A stretch of 64,000 nt of DNA from an uncultured Prevotellaceae bacterium (GTDB lineage: Bacteria > Bacteroidota > Bacteroidia > Bacteroidales > Bacteroidaceae), in NCBI GenBank assembly GCA_902782305.1, contig CACZMV010000011.1, positions 1-64,000 on the forward strand, read 5' to 3'. The position numbers and the translations under genes are program-made. Of the stretch, positions 9,301-17,000 are shown piece by piece (the first letter of the stretch is position 1; each line of letters starts with the position of its first letter). The notes beneath the pieces were generated by a model. It saw only the letters and a program-made list of their open reading frames with translations. It had not been told where the DNA came from and did not search any database.

Positions 9301-10609
9301 GATTAATCCAGGCAAAGTCTAGTTTACCACCATCGGTTCCGAAGCGAGTTGACTTAACAGAAACCTTGGTTGGAGTAAATACCAGACCTGGATAAGGACG
9401 AATCATGAACTTGATGGCATTGGCCTCGCTAGGTGCAGACTCGTTGGCAACGGTTGGCTGGAAGCGGGTCTCTGTAGAACTGCCATGAGTGCTCTTGTCT
9501 TTTAATATAAGGTTGGCACCATGGGTTATTTTGCTTGACAAGAAGTAGAAGTCCATATCGCCAAAGCTGGCAATCTGACCTTCTGTACCTAAATTAAATG
9601 GGAAGGTAGCTGTGGTGGCAACATTGTCCAATTTGTTATTAATAGCCTCAACAGCAATGTAAGGACAATAGCTCATGCCTGTAATGGTCAGCGTTGTGGC
9701 ATCACCATTGTAAGTGATTTCATCTACATTAGCATTGTCGTTCTTCCAACATGCAGGATTTGACGGAGTCAGTGTGGCAACGGTCTTTCCTTCTCCGTCT
9801 GTAACCGTAATGGCAGACTTGCTGTAAGTACACTGTCCTACAATAATCTTTACGGCACCAGGAACACGCACCACAGTCTTCAGGTTTGTGCAACCATGTT
9901 CGCTGTGGAACTTACCACTGATGGTAGCAATGGATGATGGATCGTCAGCAGCTACACGGCTCACGGTTCCATCGTCAGCAACAGCAATGCCGAAATTAAC
10001 GGCTGTGCCTGCTACTTGCTCGCTGGAAGTAAGTAATGTTCCACCCTGGTTGTTGACGCATGCGCTGAAATTACGGAAAGCGGCAGGTTCAACATACTTT
10101 TTTACAGCCACGAAAGGACAATAGCTCATGCCAGAGATCGTCAGCGTTGTGGCTCCACCTTTGTAGACAAGCTCAGTGACGTTAGAACGGTCGTTCTTCC
10201 AGCAAGCCGTGGCTGGAGTCTTGGTGACAACGGTTTCGCCAGCGCTGTTCTTGACAACGATGTCATTACTGCTGTAGGTGCACTGACCTACGAGGATGGT
10301 AACGTCGCCAGGAACGGGAACAACAACCTTGAGGTTGGTGCATCCATGATCGCTGTGATACTTTCCACTAACAGTGGCAACGGATGATGCGTCGCCTGCA
10401 GCCACACGGCTTACAGTGCCGTCGGCAGCTACAGCTACGCCAAATTCTACTGCAGTGCCTTGCACTTGTTCTTCGCTGGTCAGCAATGTCCCCGTCTGAT
10501 TGTTGACGATGACACTGAAGTCCTTGAAGTCAGCTGCAATAGCACTTTGGCTCATTCCCAACATGGCAAGAATGAGACAGACAAAAGGTCTTAAGTACTT
10601 GTTTGTCAT
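6368..10609 (-). CDS. multidomain secreted pectin methylesterase (CE8)
   Basis: De-esterifies methylated homogalacturonan so that lyases and GH28 can act. A signal peptide (about 1-26) is followed by two tandem copies of a roughly 144-aa module (about 27-165 and 177-318) with shared HGCTNLK, GQCTYS, ACWKND and MSYCP motifs, then beta-sandwich or Ig-like modules (about 330-800). The CE8 parallel beta-helix is at about 805-1115, with QDTYY near 956, GTVDYLCGGG and LGRAWGG, matching the catalytic QDT, GTVDFIFG and LGRPW motifs. After a linker it ends in YYNLQGQRI and GLYIHNGKKVVIK, a type A T9SS sorting tail. At 1413 aa it is far longer than single-domain pectinesterases (about 300-350 aa). The duplicated module is plausibly a substrate-binding domain, by inference. 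Confidence 0.93.
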   Translation of the reverse strand: MTNKYLRPFVCLILAMLGMSQSAIAADFKDFSVIVNNQTGTLLTSEEQVQGTAVEFGVAVAADGTVSRVAAGDASSVATVSGKYHSDHGCTNLKVVVPVPGDVTILVGQCTYSSNDIVVKNSAGETVVTKTPATACWKNDRSNVTELVYKGGATTLTISGMSYCPFVAVKKYVEPAAFRNFSACVNNQGGTLLTSSEQVAGTAVNFGIAVADDGTVSRVAADDPSSIATISGKFHSEHGCTNLKTVVRVPGAVKIIVGQCTYSKSAITVTDGEGKTVATLTPSNPACWKNDNANVDEITYNGDATTLTITGMSYCPYIAVEAINNKLDNVATTATFPFNLGTEGQIASFGDMDFYFLSSKITHGANLILKDKSTHGSSTETRFQPTVANESAPSEANAIKFMIRPYPGLVFTPTKVSVKSTRFGTDGGKLDFAWINPDGTAVTLDKEQTPNRNNKTAEPSQYSYEIAGATPAEGECGLQINLYDLGDTKQVGFADIVIEGTLSGEKQEIPILASFKANGIEYNVEDLFEIVGEDYVANIELFKADKMINTSNPLTDVVAKAGTVGDITYEGDDQKTVVTIPVTHNNMTMKWVANFVRKPFYTLSYIDTDGQTVIGTQQVEKDAEIGAFAFDGTSATIGLGSAFRGWATANSGSTAVKYTTKSTFTSDTKLYAYHTPIEVATPTARYDYDLTQQNFDPADHEMLTFEGSGYWHDKQHGWAFQKGDKIKLELAGKGYIKMSLCQYSSDGELKLYAPDGTTIIGTTANKVSADGASATIQYDGAQGAGILTLEIPAVSYIHSISIRNQAEDPYTHADGSNIYVVKRGATDVESGKNLLSMLELANGFSGTERQIIFLPNGLYDLEETVLTAISRNNISLIGQSMDGVIIKNAPDISIEGIGTTATLLNTSTGLYMQDLTLQNALDYYGAQRAGLAGGRAVCLQDKGKQTICKNVKMLSYQDTYYSNANNQFYWEDSEIHGTVDYLCGGGDVYYNGCTFVNESRSADGKTGSDVITAPYTDASNKFGYVFNNCTIENKAASFSLGRAWGGNSTSVWLNTTMNQPKEIVSTRFTLEGMNVAAYKFKEYNSVDKDGNVVSPASLVETFTKGSQSYTYDIILSDEEAAGFTLDKVFTNWAPAEIAKQAVAPGFVKLDGTSLTWEDNKATKLWAVLKNGEVIDFVTTASYTVDDATAVYAVRAANEMGGLSEEVVANSYVIVTLANTGYATFYDSESAYALPADLKAYAVSNANTIELNYAEVGNIIPAGTAVMLESADKTGGEFFLSPVNAKAAYKGANMLKGSDVATTTTADEPSLFYKLTFGNSKTAQAGTFGWFWGAENGGAFEIEAHRAWLAIPQGVNSTPAIAYIVGTNGNGTTAIKNIENKQDATGEYYNLQGQRINAPAKGLYIHNGKKVVIK

Positions 10610-10663
10610 AAAAACACGATTTAGTTAGTATAATACTTTATGGTTAGTCCCAATAATCTGTTG

Positions 10664-10671
10664 CAAAGTTA
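10664..10671 (-). promoter_or_regulatory. -7 element upstream of the pectinesterase gene
   Basis: TAACTTTG on the minus strand, about 55 bp before the start codon, fits TAnnTTTG. I see no good TTG at -33, so an activator may be required. The 21-bp-phased repeats at 10825-10899 lie upstream of it. Confidence 0.5.
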
Positions 10672-10824
10672 CGAAAAAGACCTCTATATACCTTATTAAT
10701 AATAATGCTTTCTCACGTAATCGTTTACGATATGCTTGATATTACCCAAACAAATGCACGGAATGATTTGCTGGATTCAGCAAAAAGAATTTTCTTTGTA
10801 ACGTGAAAAGTTTAGTTCACGGGC

Positions 10825-10899
10825 GATAAACATAAGTTCAAGGCCCATGAACATAAGTTTACGGACGGTGAACATAAGTTTACGGTGCGTGAACATAAA
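10825..10899. repeat. four 21-bp-phased repeats upstream of the pectinesterase gene
   Basis: ACATAAG or ACATAAA begins at 10830, 10851, 10872 and 10893, exactly 21 bp apart. Each copy is preceded by TGA or a variant (consensus TGAACATAAGTTTACGGNCG). An inverted GTTCACGGGCG half lies just to the left (10815-10825). The array is in the 427-bp gap between the PL1 gene terminator and the pectinesterase promoter, so it looks like an operator or activator array. The rest of that gap (10672-10824 and 10900-10983) shows no gene. Confidence 0.55.
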
Positions 10900-10983
10900 A
10901 TCAATAGAGTGTGGAAATTTCCGTTTTATAGGAACATCTTGATGAGATAGGCGGCAAAACTCTCAGTCCTTGGGATTCAAATG

Positions 10984-11013
10984 AAAAGAGAGGCTCAAAA
11001 AAGAGCCTCTCTT
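10984..11013 (-). terminator. intrinsic terminator of the pectate lyase operon
   Basis: An 11-bp perfect stem (10986-10996 with 11003-11013, A-rich loop) is followed on the minus strand by TTTTC. It sits 24 bp past the PL1 stop codon. Confidence 0.85.
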
Positions 11014-11036
11014 AAAACCTTCCTTAAAAGGAATAC

Positions 11037-12770
11037 CTATTTGATAACCTTAGAGGTAACAGCCTGTCCGTTGGCCATACGCTCCACACGGATATTAACT
11101 CCACGCTGAGGCTCTGCCAAACGGCGACCGTTCAGGTCGTAATATTCAGTAGTTGTGATGGCTGAAGTACGTAAAGACGTGATGCCTGTAGTGTTGTAGG
11201 CAGGCCAGTATTCTGTATAGTTGCTTTCACCATCTGCCATACCCGCTTTCATAATGTCTTCGACGAGGGAGTTGGCAAAGACTTCGAGGTTGGTGTACCA
11301 GCCTTTTTCGTCAAGTGTTTTGGCCTTAGGGTCGAGATTACCACCATTTGCCTGTTCCCATGCATCGGCAATGCCATCATTGTCGGCATCATAGTCAGCG
11401 GGATGCTTGGTGGATTCAAGAACGTACTCGCCCTGGTCCTTAACATAGTCAATGATGCCGGGAAGGTGCTGGACGGTCTTTCCGTCACCAGTCTTTGTGG
11501 CTGATCCTGTGTAGGTGGTGGTACCTTCGGTCGCCTCCGTTATATAACGGGTATCTACGGCATCTCGGTAGAGTGAAGCACCCACGTTGGCCAAGACTTT
11601 TTCGTAGGCCGTCTGAGCTGTATGTGTGGTAATCTCACCAATAGCAACGGGTTCGTCGAGCTTAATACTGACACAGTCTGTACCTCCGCTGTTCTTAACG
11701 TATGTCACCTGGTCGCCATACAAGTGCTCAGCGTCGGCGCAGTATTTTTCGCCGTTGATAGTATAGGTTCCGTTGTCATAGATGACACCGTTCCAGTCGT
11801 AATTCGCAGGTTGGCTGGCTGCTGTCACGTAGTTGCCGTTGATGTAGTAGCGGGCGCAATAGCCCATGAAAGGCGAACCATCGGCATTACCGCTGTTTGC
11901 TACCGAAATTTGGGTAACACGTGTCTTGTTGTAAGTAGCCTGACCTGCTTTGTAATAGTTGTTTACAATATTGATGTTGCCACCGCCCGTACCTCCGTAG
12001 CAACCATTGCCATTGCCCCAGTTATACATCACACAATTGCGGAAGTCAACGATCTCTGCTTGAATTGCATTGGCATACTTAGTCTTGTCGTAGCCCGTCC
12101 AGTTGTATCGGGCACCGCAGAAACGAGGCACACGATTTTGCATGTGGCAGAGGAAATTGTGGTGGAAGGAGGCGCCTTTTCCTCCCCAGATACCGCCATA
12201 ACTGTGCTCTCCTTTCGTGTGGCCCGGATTTGCCAATGCTTCGCCAATAGTACACCATTGCATGGTGAAGTTGCGATTGTCGTAGAAAGATGCAATCTCA
12301 TCGATACTCCATGAGAAGGAACAGTGGTCGAGTATCATGCCTGTAAAGTTTCGAGCCCAGGTTGCATCAGCACCGTCATTGACATTTTTTTCTTCACCGC
12401 GACGGATGCGGATGAATCGCATGATGATGTTGTTGCCGTTGGGACGTACCGTATAATACCGCAGTGTAATACCAGGAGCAGGGGCTGTCTGCCCAAGGAT
12501 GGTGACGTTGTCTTTAATAGTCAGGTCGGACTTCAGCTCAATGATGCCACCAACATCAAAGACCACGATACGGTTACTACTGCTAACAGCAGAACGTAAC
12601 GATCCTGTGCCGCTATCGTTGAGATTGGTAACATGGACGATATTACCACCTCGCCCACCCGTGACATAACGTCCGTGACCCTCAGCACCAGGGAAGGCAG
12701 GAGCTTGGTCTTGTGCTGTAGCAGCCAAGGTAAAGACGGCTGCTAATAATGTGAGTAAAGTTTTTTTCAT
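11037..12770 (-). CDS. secreted pectate lyase (PL1-like) with T9SS tail
   Basis: Cleaves de-esterified polygalacturonate by beta-elimination. A signal peptide (about 1-19, ATAQ) leads to a right-handed beta-helix that begins with the PL1 entry motif AFPGAEGHGRYVTGGRGG and VTNLNDSGTGSLR. LDHCSFSWSIDE (about residue 147) matches the strand with calcium or catalytic acidic residues. The C-terminus YYDLNGRRLAEP ends in a basic tail, a type A T9SS sorting signal. The 577-aa length fits a lyase plus linker and tail. It is co-directional with the second lyase 16 bp upstream, so they are probably one operon. The subfamily and exact calcium ligands cannot be settled by eye. Confidence 0.9.
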   Translation of the reverse strand: MKKTLLTLLAAVFTLAATAQDQAPAFPGAEGHGRYVTGGRGGNIVHVTNLNDSGTGSLRSAVSSSNRIVVFDVGGIIELKSDLTIKDNVTILGQTAPAPGITLRYYTVRPNGNNIIMRFIRIRRGEEKNVNDGADATWARNFTGMILDHCSFSWSIDEIASFYDNRNFTMQWCTIGEALANPGHTKGEHSYGGIWGGKGASFHHNFLCHMQNRVPRFCGARYNWTGYDKTKYANAIQAEIVDFRNCVMYNWGNGNGCYGGTGGGNINIVNNYYKAGQATYNKTRVTQISVANSGNADGSPFMGYCARYYINGNYVTAASQPANYDWNGVIYDNGTYTINGEKYCADAEHLYGDQVTYVKNSGGTDCVSIKLDEPVAIGEITTHTAQTAYEKVLANVGASLYRDAVDTRYITEATEGTTTYTGSATKTGDGKTVQHLPGIIDYVKDQGEYVLESTKHPADYDADNDGIADAWEQANGGNLDPKAKTLDEKGWYTNLEVFANSLVEDIMKAGMADGESNYTEYWPAYNTTGITSLRTSAITTTEYYDLNGRRLAEPQRGVNIRVERMANGQAVTSKVIK

Positions 12771-12786
12771 TATGATATTGTTTACG

Positions 12787-13995
12787 TTATTTCTTTAATG
12801 TTGCCCCGGCATGTTTCTTGACTGCTGCTGGCACGTCTGCATAGGGGGCTACGGAATAATCGTAGGGTACGGTGACAGGAGTGCCGATAGATATCGGTTG
12901 ACCAGCTTTGTTGGGTTCTTCGGCGTGGTTGCTGTCAGCCCATGTTACTGAGATGGCGTCATTCTGACTGTAGTATCTTCTGACACCCTTTTCGAAGTAA
13001 TTGCCCTCAATGAGCACTTCAGAGTTCTTGCGTGGGTTGATGCAATTGCCAGCAGTAGTGCAGCTGAAATAGTTGTTCAGCATGTGGATCTTTCCGACAC
13101 GAATCATAGGCATTCGCTGTACACAGCCTGGTCCCCACCAGTTGAAGGCGAAGGTGGTGTTCAGGAAGCCTGTTGGCTCGCGGTCGCTATAGCCAATAAG
13201 ATTAGTGTTCTGGTGCATATACGAGCGTTCGGTATAGCTGAAGGTACACCAGCTGACGGTGTTAAAGTCCGAACTCTGGGTAATGTCGAAGTTGCCGTCC
13301 ATACCGTCAGAGAAGGAACAATGGTCAACCCAGCAGTGCTTGGCACCATTGAATGAGACCAGATCGTTTCCACCTACATCAATAGATCCTGGACCTACAA
13401 AAGTGATATTACGGATGATGATATTCTCCTTGGCAACTCTGAGTATTCCAGATTTGCGGTACTTCTCAGTGTTGTCGCCCGTGAGCCCGATGATAATCTT
13501 TCGGGTGTTGAATTCCGCCTCTTCTCTGACGCGTTGTCCGTTGGGTAGAATGCCGCCACCTTCATGAGTGTTCATGTGGGGCACGCCAGCATTGTTGAGT
13601 GCGGTAATAATCTCCGGAGTAATATGAAATTGCGTACAAAGGCGTGCGTTGTTGATACCCAGCAGCGTTTTGTTGTCTCCTTCGACATTGACGTTGCTTG
13701 ACACGATGAAATCGCCATTGGAGCCGTCTAAGATGATAACGTCATTTTGCTTGATAGCATTCTGAATGTCTTTCTTCATGTCTTTTCCGTTGGATTTCAA
13801 GACAATAACCTTTCCTGCAAAACCATTTGGGATAGGGTAGGAGTAGCAGCCACCACCTGTAATGTTGTAGGTGCAGGCAGCATCAGTACGTGAAGAACGG
13901 GTACAGAAACCAAAAGGCTTGTTTTGGTCATAGTCTGCAGCTACTGTTATCAGTGAAAAAAGAGCTGCCAATGTTGTGAGTAGATATTTCTTCAT
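12787..13995 (-). CDS. secreted pectate lyase (PL1 family)
   Basis: Beta-helix pectate lyase of 402 aa, about the usual size for PL1. A signal peptide is at 1-20. The N-terminal region with RSSRTDAACTYNITGGG precedes coils containing NIIIRNITFVGPGSIDVGGND and the PL1 hallmark WVDHCSFSDGMDGNFDIT (about 218-235). There is no T9SS tail, unlike the downstream PL1. A TACCTTTG -7 box lies at 14021-14028, about 26 bp before the start, so this gene heads the two-lyase operon. Two lyases of different architecture suggest different localisation, with this one possibly periplasmic; that is inference. Confidence 0.9.
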   Translation of the reverse strand: MKKYLLTTLAALFSLITVAADYDQNKPFGFCTRSSRTDAACTYNITGGGCYSYPIPNGFAGKVIVLKSNGKDMKKDIQNAIKQNDVIILDGSNGDFIVSSNVNVEGDNKTLLGINNARLCTQFHITPEIITALNNAGVPHMNTHEGGGILPNGQRVREEAEFNTRKIIIGLTGDNTEKYRKSGILRVAKENIIIRNITFVGPGSIDVGGNDLVSFNGAKHCWVDHCSFSDGMDGNFDITQSSDFNTVSWCTFSYTERSYMHQNTNLIGYSDREPTGFLNTTFAFNWWGPGCVQRMPMIRVGKIHMLNNYFSCTTAGNCINPRKNSEVLIEGNYFEKGVRRYYSQNDAISVTWADSNHAEEPNKAGQPISIGTPVTVPYDYSVAPYADVPAAVKKHAGATLKK

Positions 13996-14020
13996 ATTTG
14001 ATTGTTTCGTAGTTTCGTTG

Positions 14021-14028
14021 CAAAGGTA
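14021..14028 (-). promoter_or_regulatory. -7 element of the pectate lyase operon
   Basis: TACCTTTG on the minus strand, 25 bp before the start of the lyase gene. No clear -33 TTG at the expected spacing. Confidence 0.5.
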
Positions 14029-14087
14029 CGAAAAGGAATTGAAAACCTCTTCGTACCTTATTGATTATTAACACTTAAACGTTTACG

Positions 14088-17000
14088 CTATTGCATACGA
14101 CGCAATCCCTCCCAACGCACATTCCAAGTGCCGTCTTTGGGGAAACCAGGGTTAAGAACGTCCTTGCATCCATCCCAACCGGCACACATCATGGCTATGG
14201 CTGTGAGCAGAGCTCCGTTGCCTGGGAGATAGAGGCGCAAGCGGTCGACAGTCTGGAAGTTATGTCCGTTCTTGAGATAGGTGTTCTTCTGTGTGTCGAT
14301 GAGCAGTGCATCAAGGGCAATGTCTGGACGACCTAAGCGGGCTGCAGTCATGGCAATCATACCATAGTCCCATCCCCATGTGGTCTGCCAATTCCAATTC
14401 TGCATGACCCAATCCAAGGTCTTGTTTGCTGCGACTGAGTCGCAGCGTACAGAACCGATAGGCAGGAGGCCGATGGCTCCAAGCACGGCAGGATGGTCGT
14501 TGCGTACCTTATCAGCAAAGGTTTCTGCTTTTGCCGAGGTGGAACCACCACCAACGGTATTGAAGGGGTCGAAAGAAGGAAGGATAGCCTTAGTGCTACC
14601 TTTGGGGAGCCCCGCTGTGTAGATGCCTTCTTTGGTGATAGGTAGAGGTGCTAGGCGGGCTATCACATCATCCCATTGCTTATTACGAGCCTTTCCCATA
14701 CGTTCACGCCACTGCTGAGCCACCTTCAGGGCATAGCGGAAGTAGGCCAACTCAAAGGGGTGGTTGTAGCTGATATCCTTTGTCATACACTCCTGCATGG
14801 CGGTTTGACCGATGAGGTTGTAGGTGGCCGATGCATTGCCTCGGCGAACAGAACTTTGAGCAAAATCAGCAAGAAACTCTGCAGTAGCTTCTACGTTGTC
14901 TGCATATTTGGCTAGGGTTCCTTCTGATGGATTTGCACGATACATCTCTTCTGCAAGATAGATGTAGTGGGGTTGTTGCCATGTCAGGAATGAACCAGTA
15001 TTGGATGGAGCTTCGCCAGCCCATGGATCTGTCATCTTCATCCAACGAATGCCCTTGAAACCTTGACGTTGGGCAATCTTCTTGGCAATAGGTGCAGCCA
15101 CCTTGTCGTACCAACGAAGCATCTGTTCTACAACCTTAGGCTGATTCCAGAGTGTAAAGTCAACAGCATGCCACCAGGTCATTTCCAAATGAGGACGCCC
15201 AAACCACGTGTTGTAAGTAAGTCCTGTCTCCTGTGGAGGCATGTTGTTGGCACAATTGATGCGAGTGAGGTATTGTGACAATACCACACGACGTTCCAGT
15301 TCCTTAGCACGTGGGTCTGTACATTGGCTGAAATCAACAAAAGCGGTCTCTGTCCAGAACTTATGCCAGAACTTCTGAGTAGTCTTCTGTGCCTGGTCGA
15401 AGCGGAAGGCTTCAATAGCCGAAGCAATGTCTCGGCGTACGGAACTATATTCCACCTCGAAAGATAGTGCATCGGCATCCGTGCAGAGTTGATAGGTGTG
15501 TGCTTTCACCTCTTTAAACTGAGCATCACCCTCCCACCTTATATATATATAATAGGTGGTGGTGTCGATGTTGTGCATAAGCGTGACAATATGGTCGCTT
15601 GAATTAATGATACGACTGGTGTGCAGGGCGTCATTGCTCCAGTCACTGGCATCATCGGCATGTTTGCCAGTGGGATAGGGCAGACAGATGCTAACACTAG
15701 CCTGTCCTTTTTTCAATAAAGGAGTGCTGATGCGATAGGCAACGGCATCACGATTAGGTAAGCCAATGGTAACAACATTCACTTTCTCGCCACCAGCCTT
15801 ATAGCTGGATGTGATTTCACCTTGCCAGAGATTTAACTTTTGATTGATATCTGTGAGTTTGCTGAGAGCGATGGCATTGCCATTGGCATCTTTCAAATCC
15901 AAACCGACGGCACCCAAATTCAAGCGATGAGGATTAACGCGGAAATACTCCGTAGCCAGTTTATGACGACCGTCCTCTGCCTTTTTGTATTCTATGGCAT
16001 AAACTTCAGGATGTCCATGACCAAAGTCATAGGCTTTCTGGCTCTCCTCTTCTTTCAGGTTTTCTTTGTTGGGGAAAGAGTGCCATCCCCAGTCGCTCAT
16101 CGCGTTGAGAGGAATCCCATTTTTGTAATCATCGACATAACTCTGCAAGCCTGTTACATCAACAGTGGTGGCAAAGTGTCCATTGCCCACAGTGAGAGAT
16201 GTCAAAGGCTCTGCTTCGGTGATGAGAGGATTGTTACGAAAGAGAACAGCCTCGCGATCTATCGAGGCTGTTATATTTTCTGTGGTGTATCCTAACATTT
16301 CCATTTCCAGAGAAGCCCAGATAAACGGCCCGACTCCCTTAGCGTCGTTGTCGCGGATGGGCTCGCTGAGGTAGTATTTATAACTACCGTCGCGTCGCTG
16401 GTTTTCTTTGACAGTGCCCTTCGGATTGATTTTCTTCATGGCAGCAACTACTTCTGGTGTAGCAGCCGGACCCAGTCCTGCTACTTCACAACATTGGGTT
16501 AGCGAAATGGTTTTATCAGGATGTACCTTGATAAAGTTTGCAATTATTCCTTTGTAGGCCTTGATACCTGCATCGCGATATTTCTCGCCGACATAGCCTT
16601 TACGATAAGCCTTCAGTAGCGCATAGGCAAACATGCTGGAACAAGTTGATTCCAAATAGTTGCCCTCTTTACCTGGGCTATCCATTACCTGATACCATAC
16701 GCCACTTTCCTTATCCTGCCACTTGATGATGGCATCAAAGTCTTTTATCAATAGGTCGATAACTTCCGAACGACGGGCATAATCCTCAGGTAATGCATCA
16801 AGCACCTCGATAAGTGCCATTGTATACCAGCCCTGAGCACGTCCCCAACAATGTTGTGAAAGTCCAGTCTCTTTGTCTGCCCAGAAGGTTTTGCGGGTCT
16901 CGTCATAAGCATGACGGTTCAATCCGGTCTTGGGATCAAAGGTGCGCTGATAGGTAATCTTCAGCTGGTTCACAGCATCGTCATAGATGTCAATGATAGG

